Positions 33,866 through 43,280 of a DNA stretch of 64,000 nt are shown here, piece after piece (the first letter of the stretch is position 1; the number at the start of each line of letters is the position of its first letter). Source of the DNA: UBA4421 sp002470275 (GTDB lineage: Bacteria > Pseudomonadota > Gammaproteobacteria > Pseudomonadales > Azotimanducaceae); the NCBI GenBank assembly GCA_913052345.1, contig CAJXDR010000007.1, forward strand, positions 19,799-83,798, written 5' to 3'. A program made the translations under genes and the position numbers. A model generated the notes under the pieces. The model made no database searches and was not told where the DNA came from. It saw only the letters and a list, made by a program, of their open reading frames with translations.

Positions 33866-34768
33866 CTAAGCGTGGGTGCGGTCACCGTCTTTGCATAGCT
33901 CGGGCTGGGCATCCTGATGAGCGAGTTGGGACATAATCATCCCCCCCAGCATCAGGGCACAGCCGAACATCTGCCGGGGCGTCAGCCATTCATCCAGAAT
34001 CAAATAGCCCCCGAGGGCACCGAAAACTGCCTCGAGACTGAGGATAATAGCCGCATGGGAAGGGTTGGCATCCGCCTGTGCAATAACCTGCAGGGTATAG
34101 GCGACACCAACCGTCAGGATACCGGCATAGGCCAGGGTGGGCGCAGCGTTGATGATCCCAACGGAGGTCGTCACTTCGTCGGTCAGCGTTAGGGACACAA
34201 ACAGACCCAGAGTGCCACACACCAAGAATTGTCCCACGGCCAGTAACAGCCCAGAGACCCGACGTGCAAAGTGATCGATCACCAGAATATGCACTGCCCA
34301 AACAACTGCACCCAGCAGCTGTAAGGCGTCCCCATAACCAAGACGGTAAGACTCATTGAACCCCAAGAGCACCAGCCCGACGGCAGCCAACGCGCCGCCC
34401 AACCAGGTCATTCGCCCAGTTTTGATGCCCAGAGCGATGCCCATAACCGGCACAAAGACCATATACAGCCCGGTTATAAAACCCGCATTCGATGCCGTTG
34501 TATAGAGCAGGCCGACCTGCTGAAAGGCAGAGGCACAAAATAGAACGATGCCTAGCGTGAGGGAGCCCCAAAAAAGAGATTCGTGCTGATCTGCTGAGAG
34601 ATTGAGGCGGGACCACATCCACCAGATAACGGGCAGAAGGCTTGCCGCCCCCAATAAGAACCTTAGACCGATAAAGGCAAAGGGCCCCAGGTGCGTCATG
34701 CCCAAGATCTGCGCCACGAAGCCGAAGCCCCATATCACCGCCGTCACCAGAAGCAAGATGTTAGCCAA
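33866..34768 (-). CDS. DMT-superfamily (EamA) transporter
   Basis: The 300-residue protein has ten predicted membrane helices in two EamA repeats: LLLVTAVIWGFGFVAQILGMTHLGPFAFIGLRFLLGA in the first and ALQLLGAVVWAVHILVIDHFAR in the second, ending with LSLEAVFGALGGYLILDEWL. Drug or metabolite export is usual; the cargo is unknown. It starts at a TTG with GGGAG seven bases upstream, 54 bp after nqrF on the same strand, so read-through from nqr is possible. Confidence 0.88.
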   Translation of the reverse strand: MANILLLVTAVIWGFGFVAQILGMTHLGPFAFIGLRFLLGAASLLPVIWWMWSRLNLSADQHESLFWGSLTLGIVLFCASAFQQVGLLYTTASNAGFITGLYMVFVPVMGIALGIKTGRMTWLGGALAAVGLVLLGFNESYRLGYGDALQLLGAVVWAVHILVIDHFARRVSGLLLAVGQFLVCGTLGLFVSLTLTDEVTTSVGIINAAPTLAYAGILTVGVAYTLQVIAQADANPSHAAIILSLEAVFGALGGYLILDEWLTPRQMFGCALMLGGMIMSQLAHQDAQPELCKDGDRTHA

Positions 34769-34822
34769 AGAATGCTCCCGGCCCAGGCAGCGTTGACCCC
34801 AAGGCGCGGCTAGGCGCCTGCG

Positions 34823-36055
34823 CTAACCGCCAAAGTCGTCAAAGGCAATGTTTTCAGGCTCAACACCCAAATCTTCGAGCATGTTCTGAACAGCCTGAGC
34901 CATCATTGGCGGGCCACACATGTAGAACTCACAATCTTCAGGCGATGGATGGTTTTTAAGATAGTTTTCAAAGACCACGTTATGGATGAAGCCGGTATAA
35001 CCGTCCCAGTTATCCTCTTCTAAGGGGTCCGATAGCGCCACATGGAAATCGAAGTTCTCATTCTTCGCAGCAAGCTCTTCAAACTCTTCGGTATAGAACA
35101 TCTCCCGCAAAGATCGAGCGCCATACCAGTAGCTCATCTTGGTTTGGGTTCCCTTGCGCTTTAGCTCATCAAAAATATGCGAGCGAAGTGGGGCCATGCC
35201 TGCACCGCCACCGATCCAGATTTTCTCTGCAGGCGTATCCTTAACAAAGAAGTCCCCATAAGGCCCGAAGACCGTTACCTTGTCCCCGGGCTTGAGGTTC
35301 GCGATATACGAGGTCATTGCGCCAGGGGGCAGATGGTTCATTCGAGGAGGTGGAGGCGATACCCGAATATTGAACTTAAGGATGCCTCGCTCTTCTGGAT
35401 AATTGGCCATGGAATAGGCGCGAATCGTGGTTTCTTTTACATCGGATTCCAGGTCCCAGAAGTTAAACTTATCCCAGTCTTCTCGGTACTCCTCCTGCAC
35501 GTCTATGCTCGACCAGGACATTTTATAGGGGGGGATTTCTAGCTGGACATAGCCGCCGGCACGAAAAGCAACGTCCGCGCCCTCCGGCAGCTTTAAATTC
35601 AGCTCTTTGATCATCGAAGCAACGTTAGGATTTGAGGTCACCTCGCATTCCCAGCGTTGCACGCCCAGGGCGTCGTCTGGCACCTCGATTTTGAGGTCCT
35701 GCTTCACTGCAACCTGGCAGGAAAGACGCCAGCTATCGGAAATTTCACCGCGATTGAAGTGCCCCTCTTCGGTGGCCAGGATACTGCCGCCGCCCTCCAG
35801 GACGCGGCACCGGCATTGAGCACAGGTTCCTCCGCCACCACACGCACTGGCCAGAAATACCCCCTGTGCGGCTAACGTGCCCAATAGCTTCCCTCCGGCC
35901 GGTACTTCGATGGCCTTCTCTGGGTCGTCATTGATGAGAATAGTCACGTTTCCTGAACTCACGAGGCGCGAACGAGCAAACAAGATCATTGCCACCAGAG
36001 CCACTACCGTTACGGTAAACATGACCACTCCGAGCAAAACCGTTGTATCCAACAT
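34823..36055 (-). CDS. nqrF: Na+-translocating NADH:quinone reductase subunit F
   Basis: This 410-residue entry subunit oxidises NADH. It has one N-terminal membrane helix (about 5-27), a [2Fe-2S] domain with C72, C78, C81 and C113 (CGGGGTCAQC and RLSCQV), an FAD site (TTIRAYSMANYPEERG) and an NADH site (WIGGGAGMAPLRSH, FYMCGPP). The C-terminal IAFDDFGG is typical. GGAGAC precedes the ATG. It is the last gene of nqrABCDEF; nqrM and apbE do not follow it. Confidence 0.97.
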   Translation of the reverse strand: MLDTTVLLGVVMFTVTVVALVAMILFARSRLVSSGNVTILINDDPEKAIEVPAGGKLLGTLAAQGVFLASACGGGGTCAQCRCRVLEGGGSILATEEGHFNRGEISDSWRLSCQVAVKQDLKIEVPDDALGVQRWECEVTSNPNVASMIKELNLKLPEGADVAFRAGGYVQLEIPPYKMSWSSIDVQEEYREDWDKFNFWDLESDVKETTIRAYSMANYPEERGILKFNIRVSPPPPRMNHLPPGAMTSYIANLKPGDKVTVFGPYGDFFVKDTPAEKIWIGGGAGMAPLRSHIFDELKRKGTQTKMSYWYGARSLREMFYTEEFEELAAKNENFDFHVALSDPLEEDNWDGYTGFIHNVVFENYLKNHPSPEDCEFYMCGPPMMAQAVQNMLEDLGVEPENIAFDDFGG

Positions 36056-36070
36056 ATTGTCTCCTAAACG

Positions 36071-36679
36071 CTAAATATCAATGCCGCCGAACGACATAAA
36101 GCACATGCTGATCAATCCCACAGAAATAAAGGTGATGCCAAGACCGCGCAGCCCTTCTGGCACATCGCTGTACTTGAGCTTCTCGCGGACGCCCGCCAGG
36201 GCGGTTATCGCCAACGCCCAACCCACACCCGCGCCAAGACCGAAGACAACGCTTTCGCCGAAAGTCTGATCCTGGTCGATCATCATCAGCGAGGCGCCTA
36301 AAATTGCGCAGTTCACGGTGATTAGGGGCAGAAAGACACCCAGTGCGTTGTATAGCGCGGGGACGTATTTATCTAACACCATTTCAAGTATTTGAACCAT
36401 GGCGGCTATGACCCCGATGTAGGACAGGAGGCCCAGAAAACTGAGGTCCACGTCCGGGAAGCCGGCCCAGGCCAGAGCCCCTTCTCTGAGGAGCAAATTA
36501 AAAATCAGGTTATTAACGGGCACCGTGATCGCCAGCACCACCACCACAGCCACCCCCAGCCCAATGGCGGTGGAGATTTTCTTAGAGATCGCGATAAAGG
36601 TGCACATGCCCAGAAAAAAGGTTAGCGCCATATTCTCGATGAATACCGCTCGCACGAAGATACCTAGGTAATGTTCCAC
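36071..36679 (-). CDS. nqrE: Na+-translocating NADH:quinone reductase subunit E
   Basis: The 202-residue subunit has six membrane helices and the NqrE/RnfA signature, starting MEHYLGIFVRAVFIENMALTFFLGMCTFIA, then VAVVVVLAITVPVNN and a C-terminal GLRGLGITFISVGLISMCFMSF. With NqrD it forms the membrane iron-cluster site on the Na+ path. It starts with GTG and overlaps the nqrD stop by 1 nt. Confidence 0.97.
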   Translation of the reverse strand: MEHYLGIFVRAVFIENMALTFFLGMCTFIAISKKISTAIGLGVAVVVVLAITVPVNNLIFNLLLREGALAWAGFPDVDLSFLGLLSYIGVIAAMVQILEMVLDKYVPALYNALGVFLPLITVNCAILGASLMMIDQDQTFGESVVFGLGAGVGWALAITALAGVREKLKYSDVPEGLRGLGITFISVGLISMCFMSFGGIDI

Positions 36680-37341
36680 TAAAGGGCCCTCTCGTACTGG
36701 GTATTCGGCGCTATTTCATATTCGGCTTCTTCCACCTGCTCGGTTTTCCATGCCCTGATGGCCCAGATAAAGAGGCCAATAATGAAAAACGCGCTTGGCG
36801 CGAGCAGTAACAACCCGTTGGGCAGGTACCAACCCCCGTTGGCGATGGTTGGAATAATTTCATACCCCAACAATGTGCCCGATCCAAGAGGCTCTCGGAT
36901 CAGGGCAACGCCGATCAGAATGACGCTGTAGCCCAGCGCGTTGCCAAACCCGTCAAGCGCCGACAGCCAGGGTCCATTCTGCATAGCAAAGGCCTCTGCT
37001 CGGCCCATCACGATGCAGTTGGTGATGATAAGACCCACGAAAACCGAAAGGCTTTTAGAGATATCGTAGGCAACAGCCTGCAGCACCTGATCGACCACGA
37101 TCACCAAGGAGGAAATGATCGTCATCTGGACGATGATCCTGATATTGGTGGGCACGTGGTTGCGCACCAAAGAAACGGCGAGGTTTGACAGGGTACAGAC
37201 GAAAATCACGGCAGCACACATGACCAGGGTGGTGGCCATATTAATCGTTACAGCCAGAGCCGAGCAGATGCCCAGTACCTGAAGCGCTATAGGATTGTTG
37301 TTGAAAATCGGATCGATCAGAACTTCTTTCTGCGTGGCCAT
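36679..37341 (-). CDS. nqrD: Na+-translocating NADH:quinone reductase subunit D
   Basis: The 220-residue membrane subunit has six helices and the NqrD/RnfE features PIFNNNPIALQVLGICSALAVT near the start, LSVFVGLIITNCIVMGRAEAFAM with its conserved Cys, and PLGSGTLLGYEI. It pairs with NqrE around the intramembrane cluster. There is a 3-bp gap to nqrC and a 1-nt overlap with nqrE. Confidence 0.97.
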   Translation of the reverse strand: MATQKEVLIDPIFNNNPIALQVLGICSALAVTINMATTLVMCAAVIFVCTLSNLAVSLVRNHVPTNIRIIVQMTIISSLVIVVDQVLQAVAYDISKSLSVFVGLIITNCIVMGRAEAFAMQNGPWLSALDGFGNALGYSVILIGVALIREPLGSGTLLGYEIIPTIANGGWYLPNGLLLLAPSAFFIIGLFIWAIRAWKTEQVEEAEYEIAPNTQYERAL

Positions 37342-37344
37342 GCT

Positions 37345-38157
37345 CTACCCCCTTGCCAGGCCGTTGATCTTGAGACGCTCAATGTAGGGACCAAAACCCC
37401 CTTCACCCGCCCAAAAGTTCACCAGATTCTGTACCCCGCGAGTGGTAAAGGTTGCCCCACTCAGCGCGTCCACCTCGTAACTTGCCGCCACGCTGCTGGC
37501 AGGAGAACGCTGCTTAACCAGGCGAACCGCAGGCTTCCCGTTTTCATCAAACAGTCTCACCCCTCGCCACGCGGCCTTCCAGTTCCCGTTATCTACCTCG
37601 CCACCGAGTCCCGGCGTTTCTTTATGGTTATAAAAGCCCAGGCCCGTAATGGTATTTAGATCGCTATCCAGAGCCAGGTATCCGTAAAGGGTACCCCAGA
37701 GACCATATCCCCGAACGGGGATCACCAGCTTCTCCAAGCCCGTGGGACCCGTTTTTAGATAAACCAGCGAGATATTTTCCCGCCGGCGTAAGGTCGCTAT
37801 GTCTTCTTCTGTCCCAAGAGAGACCGATTGGCTAGGGCTGCCTGCCGCCTTGATCGGATCGTAGCTAGCGACGTCTACGGCATCGTCGACGTATTCTCCG
37901 GTATCCAGATTTACCGCCCTGACCGTAAACTCGGAGAACAGCTCATCCACGGATTCGCCCTCGGGCCCCACCACGCTATCAGCAGCGAGCATACCCGCCG
38001 CGCGTAAAATATTTTTCTTCTGATCGAGGATCTTATTCTCTTGCTGGATCGGCTTAAGCATCACCGCCAGGCTTGAGACGACAACGGAGCAGACCAAGCA
38101 CAAGGCCACCGCAATAAGAAAGGTATTCCCCAGACTATCCCTATTCGTACTAGCCAC
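37345..38157 (-). CDS. nqrC: Na+-translocating NADH:quinone reductase subunit C
   Basis: From the GTG at 38155-38157 (GGAGG eight bases upstream) the protein is 270 residues. It has one N-terminal membrane helix and a periplasmic FMN-binding domain ending VDALSGATFTTRGVQNLVNFW, where SGAT carries the Thr that ApbE covalently flavinylates. It overlaps the nqrB stop by 8 bp. The longer open frame to 38193 is not used. Confidence 0.96.
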   Translation of the reverse strand: MASTNRDSLGNTFLIAVALCLVCSVVVSSLAVMLKPIQQENKILDQKKNILRAAGMLAADSVVGPEGESVDELFSEFTVRAVNLDTGEYVDDAVDVASYDPIKAAGSPSQSVSLGTEEDIATLRRRENISLVYLKTGPTGLEKLVIPVRGYGLWGTLYGYLALDSDLNTITGLGFYNHKETPGLGGEVDNGNWKAAWRGVRLFDENGKPAVRLVKQRSPASSVAASYEVDALSGATFTTRGVQNLVNFWAGEGGFGPYIERLKINGLARG

Positions 38158-39334
38158 GAGCAAGCCTCCGTTTAATATTCGACTGCACCACAAAGTGATC
38201 GATCAACGGTGCGAAGAGATTTCCAAAGAGAATGGCGAGCATCATGCCCTCTGGGAACGCCGGGTTTACAACCCGAATCAGAACGCACATAAATCCAATC
38301 AAAATGCCGTAGAACCATCGACCGTCATTGGTCATGGCAGCGGAAACCGGGTCCGTCGCCATGAACACCATGCCGAAAGCAAAGCCGCCCAGGACCAGGT
38401 GCCAATAGAAGGGCATGTCAAACATCGGGTTAGACGATGGAATAAGGTTGAACAGGGACGAGGTCAGCAGCATGCCCAAAAACACACCCGACATGACCCG
38501 CCAAGATGCAATGCGGGTGGCACAGAGCAAGACGGCCGCGATCAAAATCGCAAGGGTTGATGTCTCGCCCATGGACCCGGGCATATTGCCAAGGAAGGCG
38601 GATATCCAATCCACGCCATAGGGCTCACCAATCGCCGCATTACCCAGCGGCGTCGCTTGCGTCCAGCCATCTACGGCAACCCAGACTGCGTCACCGGACA
38701 TTTGCGCGGGATAGGCAAAGTAGAGAAAGGCTCTGCCGGTCAATGCTGGATTAAGGAAGTTCTTCCCAGTTCCACCAAAGACTTCTTTAGCAATCACCAC
38801 ACCAAAAATGACACCCAGAGCGGCCATCCAGAGCGGAATCGAAGGCGGTAGCGTTAACGTGAACAGGATGGAGGTGACGAAGTAGCCCTCATTCACCTCG
38901 TGGCCCCGCTTGGCCGCGAACCAGACTTCGAAGGCAATACCCGCAAGAAATACCGTTATATAAAGCGGAACGAAGTAAGCGAGTCCATGTATCAGGCAAT
39001 CCCATATGCTGGACGGGTCAAAACCGATGAGGCCGTTGACAAAGATACCTCGCCATCCGTCTATGGAAGTTTGACCCAGGGCCTGCATGGCCTCGTTGGC
39101 GTTCAGGCCAACGAAATAACTGCCAACAAACACCGGAATAAAGGCGCACAGCCAGACCGTAATCATGATGCGCTTTAAGTCCAAGCTGTCTCGGACATGG
39201 GAAGCGCCATCCGTTATCTTCCCTGGGGTATATAACGCCGTGTCGATGGCCTCATAGGCTGGGTAAAGCGCGTGAAGCCGCCCGCCCTTTTCAAAATGGG
39301 GTGCAATATCGTCCAGATACGACCTCAATCCCAT
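38150..39334 (-). CDS. nqrB: Na+-translocating NADH:quinone reductase subunit B
   Basis: The 394-residue membrane subunit has about ten helices and binds riboflavin and covalent FMN. Its flavinylation loop reads VDGWTQATPL, where Vibrio NqrB is remembered as having DGYSGAT; the acceptor Thr is kept but the preceding SG is TQ. The C-terminal FYWHLVLGGFAFGMVFMATDPVSA and VNPAFPEGMMLAILFGN are conserved. The ATG at 39332-39334 with GGAGG upstream is preferred over a longer start. Confidence 0.96.
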   Translation of the reverse strand: MGLRSYLDDIAPHFEKGGRLHALYPAYEAIDTALYTPGKITDGASHVRDSLDLKRIMITVWLCAFIPVFVGSYFVGLNANEAMQALGQTSIDGWRGIFVNGLIGFDPSSIWDCLIHGLAYFVPLYITVFLAGIAFEVWFAAKRGHEVNEGYFVTSILFTLTLPPSIPLWMAALGVIFGVVIAKEVFGGTGKNFLNPALTGRAFLYFAYPAQMSGDAVWVAVDGWTQATPLGNAAIGEPYGVDWISAFLGNMPGSMGETSTLAILIAAVLLCATRIASWRVMSGVFLGMLLTSSLFNLIPSSNPMFDMPFYWHLVLGGFAFGMVFMATDPVSAAMTNDGRWFYGILIGFMCVLIRVVNPAFPEGMMLAILFGNLFAPLIDHFVVQSNIKRRLARG

Positions 39335-39338
39335 GGGC

Positions 39339-40691
39339 TTAGCCCTCCTTCTCAATTTGAGTCAGCATATCTCTTAGCACGGGTCCGTATTCATATTTGC
39401 CTGGACAAACATAGGTACACAGCGCCACATCCTCTTCATCTAATTCCAGGCAACCCAGCTCTATCGCTTTCTCGACATCGCCGACCAGCAGGCTTCGCAT
39501 TAGTTGCGTAGCCAAGATATCCATGGGGATCACGGCGTCGTAGGTACCAATCGGCACCATGGCGCGTGTGCTGCCGTTGGTCGAGGTGGTAAAGGAAACC
39601 GTCTTCTCGCCAATCCACTTGGAGAGAAATGCGGGAAAAACTGAGTGCCGATTGGCACCAGGGCGGAGGTAGCCCAGTACCTTGCGCTCTCTGTCCTCGG
39701 TAACAACGGAGACCTGCTGATGATACCGGCCCAGAAAAGCCCTTTGGCCAATGGCGGTGTTTCCCGCAAGCACGGATCCGGAAATAATACGTTGTTCACC
39801 CTGAACCAGTTCTCCAGCGGTAAGCTCTTCAAGGTTCGCTCCCAGCCGCGTGCGAAGCAGTCGAGGTCGCTCGACGCCCGGACCTGCCAACGAAACAACG
39901 CGCTCGGTCATGATGCTGCCGTGCAGAAAGAGATGGCCTATGGCGATCACATCTTGGTAGCCAATAAACCAAACGGTCTTGTTAGCACTGACCGGGTCTA
40001 CAAAATGGATGTGCGTGCCCGGGAGACCAGCTGGATGACTGCCCTGGAACGCATGGTATTGAACCTGATCGCCTGCAACATCGTATGGGTCGCTTCCCTG
40101 ATTACCACAAACATGCACCTGCCCTTCGGTCAATACCGAGAGCAATCTGACGCCTGTCAGAAACAAATCACGGTGCGCGTTGATCACCACATTGGCATCC
40201 GCGGCCAGCGGGTTGGTATCTATAGCGGTCACAAAGATGGCCCGGGGTGAGGAGTCCGGGGAAGGAATTTTTGAGTAGGGTCGAGTTCGAAGGGCCGTCC
40301 AGCTTCCACTCTGCACGAGCTGCTGCTTGATCGTGTCGGCATCCAGGCCAACGATGTCCTCTTTGCTGTAGGCGTTAAAACCTCGCTCGCTGCCTTGCTC
40401 TTCGTCCTCAACGTCGATGACCAAACTGATGAAGACTCTTTTAGCCCCTCGGTTGATGCTGCTTACGCGACCAGACGCCGGTGCCACGAACTCTACGCCA
40501 GCCGTTTTTTTGTCGGTAAAGAGCAACTGACCCTTCACCACGGAGTCCCCTTCGTTCACCACCATGGTTGGCTTCATGCCAGGGTAATCTTGCCCGAGGA
40601 GGGCAACGCTTCGTACTGGGCGTGCGTCCTCGATCTCCTGTTCCGGCTCTCCGGCAATAGGTAAATCGAGGCCTTTCCTAATTTTGATCAT
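39339..40691 (-). CDS. nqrA: Na+-translocating NADH:quinone reductase subunit A
   Basis: The 450-residue peripheral subunit, which takes part in quinone reduction, starts IKIRKGLDLPIAGEPEQEI and continues with VALLGQDYPGMKPTMVVNEGDSVVKGQLLFTDKK, PASGRVSSINRGAKR and FLSKWIGEKTVSFTTSTNGS. It opens the nqr operon, with a sigma-70-like promoter at 40871-40899 and a leader of about 170 nt. Confidence 0.97.
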   Translation of the reverse strand: MIKIRKGLDLPIAGEPEQEIEDARPVRSVALLGQDYPGMKPTMVVNEGDSVVKGQLLFTDKKTAGVEFVAPASGRVSSINRGAKRVFISLVIDVEDEEQGSERGFNAYSKEDIVGLDADTIKQQLVQSGSWTALRTRPYSKIPSPDSSPRAIFVTAIDTNPLAADANVVINAHRDLFLTGVRLLSVLTEGQVHVCGNQGSDPYDVAGDQVQYHAFQGSHPAGLPGTHIHFVDPVSANKTVWFIGYQDVIAIGHLFLHGSIMTERVVSLAGPGVERPRLLRTRLGANLEELTAGELVQGEQRIISGSVLAGNTAIGQRAFLGRYHQQVSVVTEDRERKVLGYLRPGANRHSVFPAFLSKWIGEKTVSFTTSTNGSTRAMVPIGTYDAVIPMDILATQLMRSLLVGDVEKAIELGCLELDEEDVALCTYVCPGKYEYGPVLRDMLTQIEKEG

Positions 40692-40870
40692 GCGTCCCTA
40701 TCTTCAGATCAAGGCCCCCCGCCTATTCGCACGGGGCCCTATTTCACGACTGTCTTTGTTGTAACCCCTTCTTTGCCGGATCAGGTGCCCGGCCTCTCGT
40801 TGGAACGGATTTAAGAAAGCGGTTCTAGGGAGTGTTGAGAAAACTTTCACATCTCAACGACGCCGCCGAG

Positions 40871-40899
40871 ATTATAGGGCCAGGGCCTCTTGATGCCAA
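40871..40899 (-). promoter_or_regulatory. Sigma-70 promoter of the nqr operon
   Basis: On the minus strand, TTGGCA (40899-40894) is separated by exactly 17 bp from a perfect TATAAT (40876-40871). It reads toward nqrA, whose start lies about 180 bp downstream. The site is in the lpxC-nqrA gap, which otherwise holds no gene. Confidence 0.72.
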
Positions 40900-40977
40900 T
40901 GGAATTGTACCGTCTGGGGCAAGATATCCTTAGACAGGAGCTGACGGCGCCGGGCTGCAGACTGAAGCGTGTCTCGA

Positions 40978-41895
40978 CTAGCGAGTCGCCACGGGCTGAA
41001 GGATGGGTTGTTCGTCCCTGGACAGGGCCTTGGGATCAAATCCAACCACGTCCCAGGCATCCTCGCAGCGAAGCAGGGCACGCGCCAGCTTGTTGTTCAG
41101 CGCATGACCGGATTTGTACCCGTGGAAGGCACCCAAAATCGGGAGACCCAGCAGGTAAAGGTCCCCGATGGCATCCAAAAGCTTATGCTTCACGAACTCG
41201 TCTTCGTACCGTAGCCCGCCCTCATTGAGGATTTGATCGCGCTCAATCCCCACTGCATTGTCGAGGCTAGAGCCCAGGCACTTGTTGATCGCCTGAGCCT
41301 GGGCCAATTCTTCTTTCAGCCCGAAGGATCTAGCGCCACTGACCTCGTCTACGTAGGAGACGCGAGAAAAATCGAGCTCGCGATATTTTGGATGTCGATT
41401 AAAGACCGGATGGGAAGCGACAAAGGTGTAGCTGGCTTTGAACCCGTTGAAGGGCTTGAGGGATGCTTCGGCGTCTTCCTGTGAAACCTGAATTTCGCGT
41501 TTGATCCGGATGAACTTACGGGCAGCAGCCTGCTCCCGGAGGCCAACGCTCTGAATCATGTCAACAAAGGGCGCCGCGCTCCCGTCTAGAATCGGCACCT
41601 CTTGCCCGGATAGCTCAACAATGAGGTTGTCAATGCCTAGTCCCCACAGAGCCGACATGAGGTGTTCTACTGTGGAAACGTGAACCTGACCGTGGGAAAT
41701 GCTGGTGGACAGTGTGGTATCCGATACGTTTTGCGCTTTCGCGGCAACTTGGGGTGATGAGGGAATATCCATTCTCGAGAAGACGATTCCAGTATTGGGT
41801 TCCCCCGGACGTAAGGACATTCTCACCTTTTCCCCGGAATGGACGCCGATACCAATAGCGTGCACGGCCTCTAATATTGTTCGTTGCTTGAGCAT
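40978..41895 (-). CDS. lpxC: UDP-3-O-acyl-N-acetylglucosamine deacetylase
   Basis: The 305-residue zinc enzyme performs the committed step of lipid A synthesis. It has HAIGIGVHSGEKVRMSLRP at the start, H78 in VSTVEHLMSALWG, the HKLLDAIGDLYLLG motif with a zinc His and Asp, and YKSGHALNNKLARAL with the catalytic His. In most gammaproteobacteria lpxC follows ftsZ; here it lies between nqr and dusA with no cell-division genes beside it. Confidence 0.96.
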   Translation of the reverse strand: MLKQRTILEAVHAIGIGVHSGEKVRMSLRPGEPNTGIVFSRMDIPSSPQVAAKAQNVSDTTLSTSISHGQVHVSTVEHLMSALWGLGIDNLIVELSGQEVPILDGSAAPFVDMIQSVGLREQAAARKFIRIKREIQVSQEDAEASLKPFNGFKASYTFVASHPVFNRHPKYRELDFSRVSYVDEVSGARSFGLKEELAQAQAINKCLGSSLDNAVGIERDQILNEGGLRYEDEFVKHKLLDAIGDLYLLGLPILGAFHGYKSGHALNNKLARALLRCEDAWDVVGFDPKALSRDEQPILQPVATR

Positions 41896-42260
41896 TTATT
41901 TCCTCAGCTATTTCTCGCCATCTCCGAACGCCACTCCCGGTGAGAGAAACCGTCCGTACCCTTCATCAGCCAAGGAGTCTACAGAGACCTTCAGATAAAA
42001 TGAAGAAACTATGGAGAGAAAAAGGGAGAAAAGTGAAACAAAATGTTTCAATTGTGTCTCCACCGACATGTCGCTTGAGCTCAATTCAGCAGACGCTGAC
42101 CCTCATAATTTGATGGAGGCCCGCACACTAAGATAGACACCCTTTGTCTCCCGTCAGCAAAGCCCTTGGAACAGGCGCCTCGCCGCGTCAGAATGTCATG
42201 GTGACCTAACATCGGGTAAGCCGCATTAAACGGTGGTTGGAGGTTCCTAGGTAGTCGATC
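41896..42260. other. Divergent intergenic region lpxC/dusA (no gene seen)
   Basis: The 365 bp between the divergent starts hold no convincing ORF. The part next to lpxC is A-rich (42001-42045) and includes the palindrome at 42034-42050. Both genes probably have their promoters here. I could not identify clear -35/-10 pairs. Confidence 0.6.
42034..42050. promoter_or_regulatory. Palindrome TGAAAC-N5-GTTTCA, operator-like
   Basis: The 6-bp arms TGAAAC (42034-42039) and GTTTCA (42045-42050) are perfectly inverted around a 5-bp A/T spacer. The shape fits a dimeric TetR/GntR-type repressor site and loosely resembles the PsrA GAAAC...GTTTC motif. The identity of any binder is unknown. Confidence 0.45.
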
Positions 42261-43280
42261 ATGAATAAGATTGTTTCAGTCGCCCCCATGATGGCATGGA
42301 CGGATAAGCATTGCCGGCATCTGCACCGGCTGTATTCGCCTTCTGCCCTGCTTTTCACGGAAATGATCACAACCGGGGCACTTCTTCACGGAGAACAGCT
42401 ACAGCTACTCGATTATGACGCCAGCCAGCATCCGCTGGCGATCCAGCTCGGGGGCAACGAACCAGCAGCCATGGCTGCCTGTGCGGCCCTAGCCGCTGAG
42501 CGCGACTATGACGAGATCAATATCAATGCGGGCTGTCCATCGGATCGGGTGCAAAAAGGCACCTTTGGCGCGTGTCTCATGCGCGAACCCGAGCGCGTCG
42601 CCGCATGTATCCGAGCGATGCGAGACGTTACCCAGCTGCCCATCACCGTGAAGTGCAGAACGGGACTGATGGTCCCTGCTATTCAGGAGGACTTCACGTC
42701 GGACACCTTCCTACATGATTTCGTTGGCCATGTTCTGGAGGCTGGCTGCGACCGACTGTATCTCCATGCGCGAATCGCGGTGCTCGGCGGCTTAACGCCC
42801 GCACAGAACAGGGACGTACCGCCGCTAACACCGGAGAAGGGCAAGCGCCTAAAACATCTCTTCCCCTCGCTACCCCTGGTTCTGAACGGCGGCCTGACTG
42901 AGGTGGTGCAGTGCGAAGCAGCCATGGCCTGGGCCGACGGCGTCATGCTGGGCCGGGCGGCCTATCACCAGCCGCGACTCTTGAGTCGACTTGAACAGGT
43001 GTTCTTTGACCCCACCTTCCACACCACCGAAGATCAGATTGTGGCGAGCTACCTCACCTACGTGCACGACCAGCTAGAACGCGGAACGCCCCTTGCCAGC
43101 ATGACCAAGCATCTCCTGCACTGTTTTAATGGGCGACCCGGCGCCAGACGATTTCGCCAGGTGCTCAGCGACCACGCCCGACTGCGGCTGAATGACACGT
43201 CGATCATCGACGATGCCTTACACCAGATCAATCATCATGGAGCGGATGACTATGCTCGCCAATCTACGGCAGTTATTTAA
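42261..43280 (+). CDS. dusA: tRNA-dihydrouridine synthase A
   Basis: The 339-residue FMN enzyme reduces uridine 20/20a in tRNA D-loops. Signatures are VAPMMAWTDKHCRHLHRLYSP, LQLGGNEPAAMAACA-like IQLGGN, the catalytic Cys in NINAGCPSDRVQKGTFGACLM, KCRTGL, YLHARIAVLGGLTPAQNR and VLNGGL. The ATG at 42261 follows a GGAGG. Its 3' end overlaps the next ORF's start. Confidence 0.96.
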   Translation: MNKIVSVAPMMAWTDKHCRHLHRLYSPSALLFTEMITTGALLHGEQLQLLDYDASQHPLAIQLGGNEPAAMAACAALAAERDYDEININAGCPSDRVQKGTFGACLMREPERVAACIRAMRDVTQLPITVKCRTGLMVPAIQEDFTSDTFLHDFVGHVLEAGCDRLYLHARIAVLGGLTPAQNRDVPPLTPEKGKRLKHLFPSLPLVLNGGLTEVVQCEAAMAWADGVMLGRAAYHQPRLLSRLEQVFFDPTFHTTEDQIVASYLTYVHDQLERGTPLASMTKHLLHCFNGRPGARRFRQVLSDHARLRLNDTSIIDDALHQINHHGADDYARQSTAVI

